A stretch of 64,000 nt of DNA from Maricaulis alexandrii (GTDB taxonomy: Bacteria > Pseudomonadota > Alphaproteobacteria > Caulobacterales > Maricaulaceae), in the NCBI RefSeq assembly GCF_005871165.1, contig NZ_SWKP01000006.1:386001-450000 (forward strand), given 5' to 3'. Numbering within the stretch: position 1 is the stretch's first letter; the number at the start of each line of letters is the position of its first letter. The notes beneath the pieces are model-generated. The model was not told where the DNA came from. It saw only the letters and a list, made by a program, of their open reading frames with translations, and searched no databases. Shown in pieces: positions 54,209-63,083 of the stretch. A program made the position numbers and the translations under genes.

Positions 54209-54778
54209 TCAGGCGCCGGTGCCGATACCGGGAATATGAAGGGCAGGATTGAGGGCTTGGCCGTTGCGGCGCACCTCGATGTGAAGATGGGGGCCGGTGG
54301 CATTCCCCGTCTCGCCAACACGCCCGATCTGCTCGCCACCCTGCAATTGCGTGCCGACACTGACATCAACAGCGGACAGATGGGCATAGAGCGTGATCCA
54401 GCCATTGCCGTGATCGATCAACACGGCCTGTCCCCAGGATGCAGAATTCTGATAGCCATAGCCGGCATGGATCACCTGCCCGGCGCCGGCAGCCCGGACA
54501 GGCGTACCGGTGGGCGCGGAAATGTCGGCACCGCTGTGACGGCGGGTGCCGCCACCGCGCGAGGCCCCGAAAGGCGAGTACAGGACCCCCGTCACGACCG
54601 GATAGCTGAACAGCGCAGCCGGTTCGCTCCCGGACGGCTCGGGGGCCGCCCGGCCCGGCGTTTGTCGGGTGGAGGTCGCGGGGTCCGGTGTCTGGGCACA
54701 GGCGGCCAGGCTGGTCAGGGCCAGAAGACAGGTCCGCCGGGACAGGGTGGGGTTTCGGGGTCGGCTTTGATCGGGCAT
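54209..54778 (-). CDS. M23 family peptidase lipoprotein
   Basis: A 189-residue protein with a lipobox ('LALTSLAACA'), a Pro/Ser-rich linker and a compact M23 domain: 'GTRRHSGADISAPTGTPVRA' (H and D ligands), 'WITLYAHLSAVDVSVGTQL' and 'NATGPHLHIEVRRNG' (HxH). It likely cleaves or regulates peptidoglycan cleavage. It lies 75 bp downstream of the M56-M23 fusion gene on the same strand, and its catalytic domain is similar to that of the fusion, suggesting duplication within the locus. Confidence 0.85.
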   Translation of the reverse strand: MPDQSRPRNPTLSRRTCLLALTSLAACAQTPDPATSTRQTPGRAAPEPSGSEPAALFSYPVVTGVLYSPFGASRGGGTRRHSGADISAPTGTPVRAAGAGQVIHAGYGYQNSASWGQAVLIDHGNGWITLYAHLSAVDVSVGTQLQGGEQIGRVGETGNATGPHLHIEVRRNGQALNPALHIPGIGTGA

Positions 54779-54853
54779 GCGCGTCGTCCTGCCGGCTCGC
54801 GTTTTACGGGCAGACAGGACTATAGCACGCTTGATGGGCCACCGCTGAACGGA

Positions 54854-56485
54854 TCAGTCCAGACCCGGCACCTGACCGGTCGGATCCACGCGTTCGCCAT
54901 TGTGATGGAGCTCGACATGGACATGGGGACCGGTGACCCGCCCCGTGGCACCCACGCGGCCGATTTGGTCGCCAGCCGACACCCGGTCGCCGACCTGAAC
55001 GTCGAAGCCTTCCAGATGGGCATAGACTGTCTGCCAGCCCTGGCCGTGGTCGATGGCAATCGTATTGCCCCAGGCCTCACTGCCGCGATAGCCGGCGGCG
55101 GCATGGACCACGACGCCCTCACCCGGCGCCGCGACCGGCGTGCCGCGCTGAACGGCAATGTCATAGCCATGGTGGAATATCGGGGCACCGGCCGGGCGCG
55201 CCGGACGCTCGCCATAACGCGAGGTGATCCGGCCCTCCACGACCGGATGGGTCAGCTGCGGGCTGGCTGGCGCGACGACGGGGAGCGGTTCAACCACCGG
55301 GGCCGGAACGACCTCGGACGCAGGCTCGGAGGCCGGCTCGAGAGCGCGCACCGGGACCGGAGCCGGATAGGGTTCCGATACGACGACCGACAGGGGCTCA
55401 CCCTGCGGTGCCCGGGCCCGCACCCGCTGCTCCCCGACCGGCGTGACCGGTGCCTCCGCCGACCGGACGCGCGTGTCCAGCTGGACAATCTCGGCGCTGT
55501 CAGCGGGCCGCCGTTCGGTCACAAGGGCTTGGGCACTCGCCAGCGGCACAACGGTGGCCAGCACGGTGGCGGCCAGCCAGAGGGCCCGCCCCTTCTTCGC
55601 GGCGGTCTGGGTCATGATGGCTTGGATACGCATTTCACGAAGTCTCCTATTGGTGGGTCCGAATGCGGAAACGGTCGGTGCCGATGTCCGCATCATGTCG
55701 ATCAGCGCGGCCGCATAGGCCTTGCGCTGCGCGCCCCCCAGCGCCGTCAAAGTGTCCCGGTCGCAGGCCATTTCCCGCGCGGCATGCAATTCCCGCTCGA
55801 TCTGGCGGAGCGGCCAGTTGAACCAGTTGAGTGTGACAAGCGCGGCCCCGATCAGGCGATCCCGTTCATCGCCCCGCCGCAAATGGCTCAACTCATGGGC
55901 CAGCGCGTAGTGACGGGCTGACGGTGTCATCCCGCCTGCCTCCGGCATCACCACCACACCGCGCCAACCGGTCAGGAAAGGCGATATATCTGCCGGGCCC
56001 ACGCGCATTTCCGGCGCCCGGATGCCCAGCCGCTGGGCCATCGCCTCCAGGGGCCGGCGCTCCTCGCGGCTCGCCTCGCGGCAGCGGCGAAGCCAGTTGC
56101 GGCGCGCGGCGTGCCGCAGGGCACACAGTCCCAGCATGAGGACGAGACCGGCCAGGTATGCCAGGGCCAGCGCATCGCGAACCGGCAGGTCGAACCGGAC
56201 AGCCGGCGGCGCCAGCAGGCCGGTCGCCGGGACGGGGTCGGCGAAGGTCCGGGCGGGTCCCAGTTCCAGACCGCCCCCCTCGAACACGATCGGGGCCTGC
56301 GGCACCAGATAGATCAGCGGCGCCAGCACCAGGGGCAGGAGCGCCACCCATCGGGCCGCCCGCCAAAGAGAGACCTCGGCACCGGCAAACCGGTGCCGCA
56401 GGCCGCGACCGGCCAGCCAGACCGTCAGCGCCGCCAGCACGGACAATCCCGCGCCGACCAGCCAAGCATCCAGCAGGCCGCTCAT
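54854..56485 (-). CDS. BlaR1-like M56 metallopeptidase fused to an M23 peptidase
   Basis: A 543-residue membrane protein with unusual architecture. N-terminal helices (about 5-25, 45-65, 105-125) embed an M56 domain with zinc site HELSH (197-201) and a third ligand in 'AAREMACD' (E238), as in BlaR1/MecR1. Another membrane helix (about 300-320) leads to a Pro/Glu/Val-rich linker (330-410) and then, where BlaR1 has a penicillin-binding sensor, an M23 domain: 'PIFHHGYDIA' (H439, D442), 'VYAHLEGF' and 'GPHVHVEL' (H521, H523). The stop of the BlaI-like gene overlaps its start. It may sense or cut peptidoglycan outside and cleave the repressor inside; this is inference. Confidence 0.85.
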   Translation of the reverse strand: MSGLLDAWLVGAGLSVLAALTVWLAGRGLRHRFAGAEVSLWRAARWVALLPLVLAPLIYLVPQAPIVFEGGGLELGPARTFADPVPATGLLAPPAVRFDLPVRDALALAYLAGLVLMLGLCALRHAARRNWLRRCREASREERRPLEAMAQRLGIRAPEMRVGPADISPFLTGWRGVVVMPEAGGMTPSARHYALAHELSHLRRGDERDRLIGAALVTLNWFNWPLRQIERELHAAREMACDRDTLTALGGAQRKAYAAALIDMMRTSAPTVSAFGPTNRRLREMRIQAIMTQTAAKKGRALWLAATVLATVVPLASAQALVTERRPADSAEIVQLDTRVRSAEAPVTPVGEQRVRARAPQGEPLSVVVSEPYPAPVPVRALEPASEPASEVVPAPVVEPLPVVAPASPQLTHPVVEGRITSRYGERPARPAGAPIFHHGYDIAVQRGTPVAAPGEGVVVHAAAGYRGSEAWGNTIAIDHGQGWQTVYAHLEGFDVQVGDRVSAGDQIGRVGATGRVTGPHVHVELHHNGERVDPTGQVPGLD

Positions 56486-56877
56486 GATGCGTCCTCCGCC
56501 TCATCGCTTTCCAGCAAACGGCTCAGGGCCTCGGCCTCTTCCTCAGAGAACATCTTGCTGCCGGCAAAGGCGGTGCCCGGCAGGGGCCCGTCCATCTCCA
56601 GCACATTGGCGGCAAACTCGCGGATCATCCGCCCCATCAGGGAGACCTTCTCCACCTGCGCCTCGAACACGGACAGGCCGTGCACATCCTTGCGGGCAAT
56701 CAGCCCCTTGTCCGTCATCCTTGTCAGGAGGGTGCGCGTGGTGGAGTAGGACCAGCCGGTCGCCGCCACGATCCCGTCCTGCACTTCGCGGGCACTTTGC
56801 GGTCCGCTGGACCAGAGATGTTTCAGCACGGCCAGTTCGGCCTGGGAGGGGGCGGCAGAGCTCACGACAGGACTCAC
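56482..56877 (-). CDS. BlaI/MecI-family repressor
   Basis: A 131-residue winged-helix repressor: 'LAVLKHLWSSGPQSAREVQDGI' and 'WSYSTTRTLLTRMTDKGLIARKDVHGLSVFEA', then a dimerization helix. It starts with GTG at 56877, 7 bp from a long palindrome with TACA-type half-sites that should be its operator. BlaI proteins are inactivated by cleavage through the partner M56 protease, here the M56-M23 fusion, with which it overlaps by four bases. Confidence 0.9.
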   Translation of the reverse strand: MSPVVSSAAPSQAELAVLKHLWSSGPQSAREVQDGIVAATGWSYSTTRTLLTRMTDKGLIARKDVHGLSVFEAQVEKVSLMGRMIREFAANVLEMDGPLPGTAFAGSKMFSEEEAEALSRLLESDEAEDAS

Positions 56878-56884
56878 GATGTTG

Positions 56885-56915
56885 CTACATATGTCGCATT
56901 ATGTGACACGTGTAG
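56885..56915. promoter_or_regulatory. 31-bp imperfect palindrome, probable BlaI-type operator
   Basis: The segment is nearly self-complementary end to end: CTACA at one end and TGTAG at the other, with TGTC/GACA inside. It contains TACATATGTC (56886-56895) and GACACGTGTA (56905-56914), each close to the BlaI box TACAnnTGTA. It lies between the BlaI-like gene and the divergent ELM1-like gene, so it may control both. Confidence 0.65.
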
Positions 56916-56986
56916 CGCGCGCCTGTCAACACTCCGTCTCCCTCCCGGCCTTGACGCCTGTGCAGGCACAATCTCTAAGTCGATCC

Positions 56987-57943
56987 ATGTCGATGATGGA
57001 CACCAAGACACCTGCCACGACGATCTGGATCGTGTCCGATGGCCGCCGCGGGATTGAAAACCAGGCTCTCGGCCTGGCCGAGGCTGTCGCCGCACGCCTG
57101 GCCTCGCCCTGCCGGATCGAGCGGGTCGTCATTCGCAAGGGTGGCTTGGTCGCCCTGCCAGCGGCCTCGCGCCCGGACCTCTGGATCGGCTGCGGCCGCG
57201 CTGCGATCAAGCTCGCCCGCAAACACCGGACGATCTTTCCGGACGCCTTCTTCGTCTATGTCCAGGATCCGCGTCATCGCCATGACGTGTTCGACCTGAT
57301 CATCGCGCCGGAGCATGACCGTCTGGAGCGCCGCAATGCCGTCTCCATGATCGGCTCGCCCAACCGGATTGCCCGCGCCAGGCTGGATGAGGACCGGGCC
57401 CGCTTTGCCGATCGTATCGAGGCCCTGCCCGGCCCGCGCGCTGCAGTCCTGATCGGCGGCGCCTCCAAACGCTACAAGGTGACGCCGAAGATTGCCGATT
57501 ATCTGGAAGCGCGCCTGGCGCATCTTCTCGACCAGGATGTCAGCCTGATGGTGACGGTCTCGCGGCGCACGCCCGATGCGATCCGCGCCCGACTTTCCGA
57601 CCGTTTCGCCAGTCACGACCGGGTCTGGTTCTTCGATGGCGAGGGCGAGAATCCCTATTTTGCCTTCCTGGCCGCAGCCGACTGGATTTTCGTCACCGAG
57701 GAATCGACCAATATGCTGCTGGAAGCCGGGGCGACGGGGGCACCGGTCTATGTGCTGCCCATGGCCGGGGATCCGGGCAAGTTCGCCCGCCTTCACGCAG
57801 CCCTGGAGAGCCGGGGCATCACCCGTCCCTATCTCGGCCGGCTGGACACATGGACGTATGAGCCACTGGCCGAAACCGGCCGCATGGCGGACACGCTGCT
57901 GGATCGCTGGCCAGGACACGCCGCACACAAGGAGAGCGCCTGA
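56987..57943 (+). CDS. ELM1-like family protein
   Basis: A 318-residue protein of the family that includes plant mitochondrial fission factor ELM1 and is widespread in Alphaproteobacteria. Blocks: 'TTIWIVSDGRRGIENQALGLAEAVA', 'RPDLWIGCGRAAIKLARKHR', 'FFVYVQDPRHRHDVFDLIIAPEHDRL' and 'VTEESTNMLLEAGATGAPVYVLPM', the last resembling a GT-B nucleotide-sugar fold. Its bacterial role is unknown. Of three nearby Met codons I use the first (56987). The longer frame from 56879 would overlap the operator palindrome. The next gene starts within its stop codon. Confidence 0.85.
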   Translation: MSMMDTKTPATTIWIVSDGRRGIENQALGLAEAVAARLASPCRIERVVIRKGGLVALPAASRPDLWIGCGRAAIKLARKHRTIFPDAFFVYVQDPRHRHDVFDLIIAPEHDRLERRNAVSMIGSPNRIARARLDEDRARFADRIEALPGPRAAVLIGGASKRYKVTPKIADYLEARLAHLLDQDVSLMVTVSRRTPDAIRARLSDRFASHDRVWFFDGEGENPYFAFLAAADWIFVTEESTNMLLEAGATGAPVYVLPMAGDPGKFARLHAALESRGITRPYLGRLDTWTYEPLAETGRMADTLLDRWPGHAAHKESA

Positions 57944-58383
57944 TGGTACCGGAAGGAAACAATATCGTCTGCCGCCACGGCCGGGTCTGGCTCGCCGGCC
58001 AGCCGGAAGAGGCCGACATCCGGGCCTGGGCCGATGCCGGCGCCAAGCTCGTGGTCAATTCGCGCACCCCGGAGGAGACAGCCCAACTGCCCTTCGACAT
58101 GGCCGCCACGGTCGCCGGCTGCGGCATGAAATACGTCGAAATGCCGATCGGCGGGCCCTATGGCGCCAATCCGATCCACACAGCCGAACTGGCCCATCTC
58201 CTCGAGACCGAACCGGGCCATGCCGTCCTGCACTGCCGCACCGGGACCCGGTCCGCACATCTCTACGCCGCCCACCTCCTCGCCACCGGCCAGGCCGGCG
58301 GCAATCCGTTCCAGACCATGGGCTGGCCCGGTCCGGCCGACCCGTCCATGGTGCAAGCCCTCATCCCCGCCAATTCCGCATGA
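57943..58383 (+). CDS. DUF442 / TIGR01244-type phosphatase-like protein
   Basis: A 146-residue protein with the phosphatase P-loop HCRTGTRSA (C-x4-R) preceded by 'ELAHLLETEPGHAVL', and N-terminal 'VWLAGQPEEADIRAWADAGAKLVVNSRTPEE'. This is the DUF442 family, related to dual-specificity phosphatases and to the domain fused to Blh-type beta-lactamase-like hydrolases. It starts one base inside the stop of the ELM1-like gene (TGATG), so the two are co-expressed. Confidence 0.85.
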   Translation: MVPEGNNIVCRHGRVWLAGQPEEADIRAWADAGAKLVVNSRTPEETAQLPFDMAATVAGCGMKYVEMPIGGPYGANPIHTAELAHLLETEPGHAVLHCRTGTRSAHLYAAHLLATGQAGGNPFQTMGWPGPADPSMVQALIPANSA

Positions 58384-58488
58384 CCGGATTGCTGCGCCCC
58401 ACCCTGCACGGCGCAGAAAAGGCCCTATATAAGGCCCTCAACCGACCGCGCGGCCCGGCGCCGCAGACCAGACATCAAAGGTGAAATC

Positions 58489-59433
58489 ATGTCCGAGACG
58501 CGTCATTCGCGCCTGATCATCATCGGCTCCGGCGCTGCCGGCTATACCGCCGCCATCTATGCCGCCCGCGCCATGCTGGAGCCGGTCCTGATTGCCGGCC
58601 TGCAGCCGGGTGGCCAGCTCACCATCACCACCGAAGTCGAGAACTATCCGGGCTTTGCCGACGTCATCCAGGGGCCCTGGCTGATGGAACAGATGCGCGA
58701 GCAGGCGGAAAAGGTCGGCACGGAGATGATTTCGGACATCATCGTCGAGGCGGACCTCAAGACGCGCCCCTTCGTGCTCAAGGGCGATAGCGGCACCACC
58801 TATACCGCCGACAGCGTGATCATCGCCACCGGCGCCCAAGCCAAATGGCTGGGCCTGGAAAGCGAGCAGAAATTCCAGGGCTTTGGCGTCTCCGCCTGCG
58901 CCACCTGCGACGGTTTCTTCTATCGCGGCAAGGAAGTCGTGGTCGTCGGCGGCGGCAATACCGCCGTGGAAGAAGCCCTCTTCCTCACCAATTTCGCCTC
59001 CAAGGTCACCCTGGTGCACCGCCGCGACAGCCTGCGCGCCGAAAAGGTGATGCAGGACCGCCTGTTCAAGAATGAAAAGGTGGAGATCGTCTGGGACAGC
59101 GCTGTCGAGGAAGTCCTCGGCGAGATGGACCCGCCCGGCGTCACCGGCGTGCGCGTCAAGAATCTCAAGACCGGCGAGACCAGCGAAATCCCGGCCCATG
59201 GCTTCTTCGTCGCCATCGGCCACGCCCCGGCCACCGAACTCTTCATCGACCAGTTGCCGACCAAGGATGGCGGTTATCTGGAAGTGGAAGCCGGGACGCC
59301 GAAGACGGCAATCCCCGGTGTATTCGCCGCCGGAGACGTTACAGATGATGTCTACCGTCAGGCTGTGACGGCGGCTGGCATGGGCTGTATGGCCGCGCTG
59401 GAAGCCGAACGCTATCTGGCGGCCCAGGAATAG
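58489..59433 (+). CDS. trxB: Thioredoxin reductase
   Basis: A 314-residue FAD/NADPH enzyme that reduces thioredoxin. FAD-binding 'LIIIGSGAAGYTAAIYAARA', redox Cys pair 'SACATCDGFF' (CATC), NADPH-binding 'VVVVGGGNTAVEEALFL' and C-terminal 'GVFAAGDVTDDVYRQAVTAAGMGC' are all intact. A good Shine-Dalgarno (AAAGGTG) precedes the ATG. It is a single gene about 105 bp after the phosphatase-like gene. Confidence 0.97.
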   Translation: MSETRHSRLIIIGSGAAGYTAAIYAARAMLEPVLIAGLQPGGQLTITTEVENYPGFADVIQGPWLMEQMREQAEKVGTEMISDIIVEADLKTRPFVLKGDSGTTYTADSVIIATGAQAKWLGLESEQKFQGFGVSACATCDGFFYRGKEVVVVGGGNTAVEEALFLTNFASKVTLVHRRDSLRAEKVMQDRLFKNEKVEIVWDSAVEEVLGEMDPPGVTGVRVKNLKTGETSEIPAHGFFVAIGHAPATELFIDQLPTKDGGYLEVEAGTPKTAIPGVFAAGDVTDDVYRQAVTAAGMGCMAALEAERYLAAQE

Positions 59434-59520
59434 GCTCGCACCTTTCCGATTTGCAACTTGGGCGGGCCCGTGAAGGCCTGTAAAAGCCTGTTCGTCTTAT
59501 TGCGCTCACCGGGGGTTGGT

Positions 59521-60783
59521 ATGCCGCGTATCCTGTCTGCTCTTCTCATGGCCACGGCTCTGTCCGCCGGCTCCGTCGCCGTGACCGCACCGGCCAGCGC
59601 CCAGGAAGCGGCCACCGCTCAGACGGCGGACATCTCCGTCTTCTACGGCCACAATCCGGATTCCACCCGCACGCTCGACTACACGGCCTGGAGCGATGTG
59701 CTCGGCGACATCGTCCTGCGCGTCCCGCCTTCGACCCGCGAGCCCGCCCGCGGCCGCCCGGTGCAGACCGGCACACGGATTTTCCGCGGCAATGCCACGC
59801 GCTACCGCTATGAAGCCAATCGCGTCGTCTATCACCTGATGGACGAGCCCTATGAAGAGGCCGTGCGCGATTTCCGCATCGCCATGGAAGCCCTGCCGGG
59901 CCGCATCGACTTCACCAATCTCAATCGCGACGAGCAGCTGGCCTACTGGCTGAACCTCTACAATGCGACCGTGATCGAGAACATCCTGGCGCGCTATCCG
60001 GAAACCCATATCGACCGCACCCGTGCTGCCGGCACGAATGAGCGCCTGTTCGACGCCAAGATCCTCAACGTCAATGGCGTGCCGCTCAGCCTCAATGATA
60101 TCCGCCTGCACATCGTCTACCGCCTCTGGGACGATCCGCGCGTCATGTACGGCTTCCACAGTGGCACGATCGGCAGCCCGTCCATCCTGCGCAGCGCCTA
60201 TACCGGCAATTCGGTCTGGGCACAGCTGGACCGCAATGCCGAGGAATTCATCAATTCCCTGCGCGGCGTGGAACGCACGCGCGATACGGTCCGGGTGTCC
60301 GCGGTCTATGACGAAGGCGCCCATTTCTTCCCGGACTATGACACCGACCTGCGCGCCCATCTGGCCACTTACGCCAATGCCGCCACGGCGGCCGAGCTGG
60401 ACAATGCCCTGCCGATCGAAGCCGATGTCGAAACCTGGCTGATTGCCGACATGACGAATGGCGTGATCGGTTGCGGCGGTGGCGGCAGCCCGGTCCAGGT
60501 CTCCCAGCCGATCGGCACCAGCCGCGTCAATCTCAACAATCTGGACTGCTACACCATGCCGACCACGGGCCGGATCCTGATGGAGCATGTCATCGAGCGC
60601 CGGATCGAAATGTATCGCAATGGCGAGCTGGGCATTGTGCGCACCATCGACCTGCCGACCACGGATGACGGCACCCCGCCGCCGGCCGAGGTGCAGGGTG
60701 AAGATGCGCCGATCGTCAATCTGGCACCGACCTTCGGCGGCCAGTCCACATCCCGATCCGGCGAAAACCAGCCCGAGGGCTAG
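59521..60783 (+). CDS. DUF547 secreted protein
   Basis: A 420-residue exported protein with signal peptide MPRILSALLMATALSAGS... and a DUF547 domain: 'LDYTAWSDVLGDIVL', 'LNRDEQLAYWLNLYNATVIENILARYP' (catalytic-like Cys/His region not evident) and 'VMYGFHSGTIGSPSILRSAY'. 'WLNLYNA' is the family hallmark. Residues from about 390 are a low-complexity Pro/Glu tail. Function is unknown; the family occurs in plants and bacteria. Lies 87 bp downstream of trxB. Confidence 0.85.
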   Translation: MPRILSALLMATALSAGSVAVTAPASAQEAATAQTADISVFYGHNPDSTRTLDYTAWSDVLGDIVLRVPPSTREPARGRPVQTGTRIFRGNATRYRYEANRVVYHLMDEPYEEAVRDFRIAMEALPGRIDFTNLNRDEQLAYWLNLYNATVIENILARYPETHIDRTRAAGTNERLFDAKILNVNGVPLSLNDIRLHIVYRLWDDPRVMYGFHSGTIGSPSILRSAYTGNSVWAQLDRNAEEFINSLRGVERTRDTVRVSAVYDEGAHFFPDYDTDLRAHLATYANAATAAELDNALPIEADVETWLIADMTNGVIGCGGGGSPVQVSQPIGTSRVNLNNLDCYTMPTTGRILMEHVIERRIEMYRNGELGIVRTIDLPTTDDGTPPPAEVQGEDAPIVNLAPTFGGQSTSRSGENQPEG

Positions 60784-60854
60784 CGGAAACGCCAGCCCCG
60801 CAACGGCATCTGGTCGCATTAAACGCCCACGCATGGGCATACCAAATTTTCGAA

Positions 60855-60874
60855 TTATCCCCGAAGGGGGATAA
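60855..60874. promoter_or_regulatory. Palindrome upstream of the aldo/keto reductase gene
   Basis: TTATCCCC-GAAG-GGGGATAA is a perfect 8-bp inverted repeat about 75 bp before the reductase ATG. Without a T-run it is more likely an operator than a terminator. The nearby LysR gene is a possible source of the binding protein. Confidence 0.45.
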
Positions 60875-60946
60875 ATGCTATTCTGTGTCTCCATACTGGA
60901 AAGGAGATGGCCCGAAGCAGGCCATCCCGCAGCGGGAGAGAGACAC

Positions 60947-61939
60947 ATGATCAAGCGAGAAATCGGTCATTCCGGCCTGTTCGTGAATCCGGTGGGTCTG
61001 GGCTGTATGGGCCTGTCGGAATTCTATGGTCCGGCGGTCACCACGGAAGCCGGCGTCAAACTCCTCCATGAAGCCATCGATGAGGGCGTCGACCATTTTG
61101 ACACGGCCGAGCTCTACGGCATGGGGGCCAATGAGCGCCTGCTGGGCGAAGCCTTCCATGACCGCCGGGACAAGGTGATCATCGCGACCAAGTTCGGCCC
61201 CACCCGCGATCCGGAAACCGGGGCCATGACCGGGGTGGACGGGTCGGAAAAGAATATGCGCCGCGCCGTGGAGCAATCGCTCAAGCATCTGCGCACCGAC
61301 CATATCGACCTCTACTATCTCCACAGGGTCGACCTCGACACACCGATCGAAGAGACGGTCGGGGCCATGGCCAAGCTCGTCGAGGAAGGCAAGGTCCGCG
61401 CCCTGGGCCTTTCCGAAGCCTCCGGCGCCACCCTGGTGAAGGCGAACACGATCCATCCGATCGCGGCCCTGCAATCGGAATACTCCATCTTCAGCCGTGA
61501 CATCGAACAGACCCAGCTGGACGGCGTGCGCGAGATCGGCGCCTCCCTGGTCGCCTATTCCCCGCTCGGCCGGGGCATGCTGACCGGCGCCTTCACCCGC
61601 GGCCGCAAGCCGGAGAAGGGCGATTTCCGGCAGGGACAATTCCAGCCGCGCTTTGCCGAAGGCGCCTATGAGGCCAATCTCGACCTGGTCGAAGAGGTGA
61701 AAGCCGTGGCCGATGCGCTGGGTGCCACGCCCTCCCAGGTGGCCCTGGCCTGGGTGCTCGGACGCGGCGAGGACATCCTCACCATTCCCGGCACCACCAA
61801 GCTGGCCAATCTGGAATCCAATCTCGGCGCCCTGGAAGTGCGCCTTACCGACAATCAGACCGAACGCCTCAACGCCCTGGCCGACAAGGTCAGCGGGCCG
61901 CGTTACCCGTCCTCGCGTTCGGCCAATATCAACGCCTGA
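60947..61939 (+). CDS. Aldo/keto reductase
   Basis: A 330-residue NADPH-dependent oxidoreductase of the AKR13-like type. Catalytic tetrad: Asp in 'HFDTAELYG' with its Tyr, Lys in 'VIIATKFGP', and His in 'DLYYLHRVD'. 'AYSPLGRGMLTGAF' and 'ILTIPGTTKLANLESNLGA' are cofactor-binding blocks. GGGAGAG lies before the ATG at 60947. A LysR gene follows on the same strand and may regulate it. The substrate is unknown. Confidence 0.92.
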   Translation: MIKREIGHSGLFVNPVGLGCMGLSEFYGPAVTTEAGVKLLHEAIDEGVDHFDTAELYGMGANERLLGEAFHDRRDKVIIATKFGPTRDPETGAMTGVDGSEKNMRRAVEQSLKHLRTDHIDLYYLHRVDLDTPIEETVGAMAKLVEEGKVRALGLSEASGATLVKANTIHPIAALQSEYSIFSRDIEQTQLDGVREIGASLVAYSPLGRGMLTGAFTRGRKPEKGDFRQGQFQPRFAEGAYEANLDLVEEVKAVADALGATPSQVALAWVLGRGEDILTIPGTTKLANLESNLGALEVRLTDNQTERLNALADKVSGPRYPSSRSANINA

Positions 61940-61957
61940 TTCCTCCCCCTGGCGTTG

Positions 61958-61989
61958 GCAAGCCGGCCCCGGTGAGGGCCGGCTTGCGC
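61958..61989 (+). terminator. Probable terminator after aldo/keto reductase
   Basis: GCAAGCCGGCCC and GGGCCGGCTTGC are exact complements around a 6-base loop. The T-run is short, so efficiency is uncertain. Confidence 0.6.
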
Positions 61990-62065
61990 ATTTCGGGTCT
62001 CGCGATTTTGCCGCATGCGGATAGACTGGCGATCCGTAACATCTGATTCCGGCAAGGGGCGGGCC

Positions 62066-62959
62066 ATGGACTGGGACAAGCTGAAGACCTTCCACGCCGC
62101 GGCCATGGCCGGGTCACTGACCAAGGCGGCCGAAATGCTGGGCCTGTCCCAATCGGCGGTCTCACGCCAGATCGCCGCGCTCGAGGATGATCTGGGCGTC
62201 ACTCTCTTTCACCGCCATGCGCGCGGCCTGATCCCGACCGAACCGGGCAATCTCCTCTACGAAGCCGCCCACGAAATCCACGGCAAGGTCGCGATTGCCG
62301 AAGCCCGCGTCCATGATGCCCGCGATGAGCCCTCCGGCGAGCTGAAAGTCACCGCCCCGACCGCGCTGGGCGCCATCTGGCTGGCCCGGCGCCTGGAAGA
62401 ATTCCATATCCAGTTCCCGCAGATCCGCATCCGGCTGATGCTGGACGACCATGAGCTGGACCTGGCCGGCCTGGAGGCCGAGGTCGGCATCCGCCCCTGG
62501 CCCTCCACCCAGAATGACCTGGTCCAGCGCAAGCTGATGTCCGTGCGCCAACACCTCTATGCCAGCCATGACTATCTGGAAAAGCACGGCACACCGAAAA
62601 CACCGGAAGAACTGGATGATCACCCGATCATCCATTACGGCCCGCCGCAGCTGGCGCCGATCCCGGGACTGGACTGGGCGGCCAAGGTGGGCCGCGCCGA
62701 CGGCGAACCGCCGCGCCCGGCCGTGATTGAGGTCAACACCATTTATGGCGTCATGAAAGCCGTCGAAGCCGGCATGGGCGTGGCCGCCTTGCCCGATTAT
62801 GTCGCGCGCGAGAACGCCAATCTGGTGGAAATTCTTCCCGACGTGGAAGGCCCTGATTTCGAAGTCTTTTTCGTCTACCCCAGCGAGCTGCGCGGCTCCC
62901 GCCGCATTGTTGCGTTCCGCGATTTCCTGATCGAACAGGCCCGTCGCTGGGAGAGCTGA
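62066..62959 (+). CDS. LysR-family transcriptional regulator
   Basis: A 297-residue regulator. The N-terminal winged helix reads 'LKTFHAAAMAGSLTKAAEMLGLSQSAVSRQIAALEDDLGVTLFHRHARGL', followed by a substrate-binding effector domain ('LKVTAPTALGAIWLARRLEEFHIQFPQIRIRLML', 'YGVMKAVEAGMGVAALPDYVA'). It starts at the ATG at 62066. Being co-oriented with the reductase gene rather than divergent, its targets are not obvious. The CCGCATGCGG palindrome at about 62012 is close to its own promoter region. Confidence 0.93.
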   Translation: MDWDKLKTFHAAAMAGSLTKAAEMLGLSQSAVSRQIAALEDDLGVTLFHRHARGLIPTEPGNLLYEAAHEIHGKVAIAEARVHDARDEPSGELKVTAPTALGAIWLARRLEEFHIQFPQIRIRLMLDDHELDLAGLEAEVGIRPWPSTQNDLVQRKLMSVRQHLYASHDYLEKHGTPKTPEELDDHPIIHYGPPQLAPIPGLDWAAKVGRADGEPPRPAVIEVNTIYGVMKAVEAGMGVAALPDYVARENANLVEILPDVEGPDFEVFFVYPSELRGSRRIVAFRDFLIEQARRWES

Positions 62960-63083
62960 GGCCGCATTGTGTCCAACCCGGACACAATGCATGGCAAGAA
63001 TGTGGCCAACCCGCGTTTTCGCATAACTGACATGATGCGATGGCTCTTCTTTTGCCTTCGCGAATGCAGCATATAGACACCCG

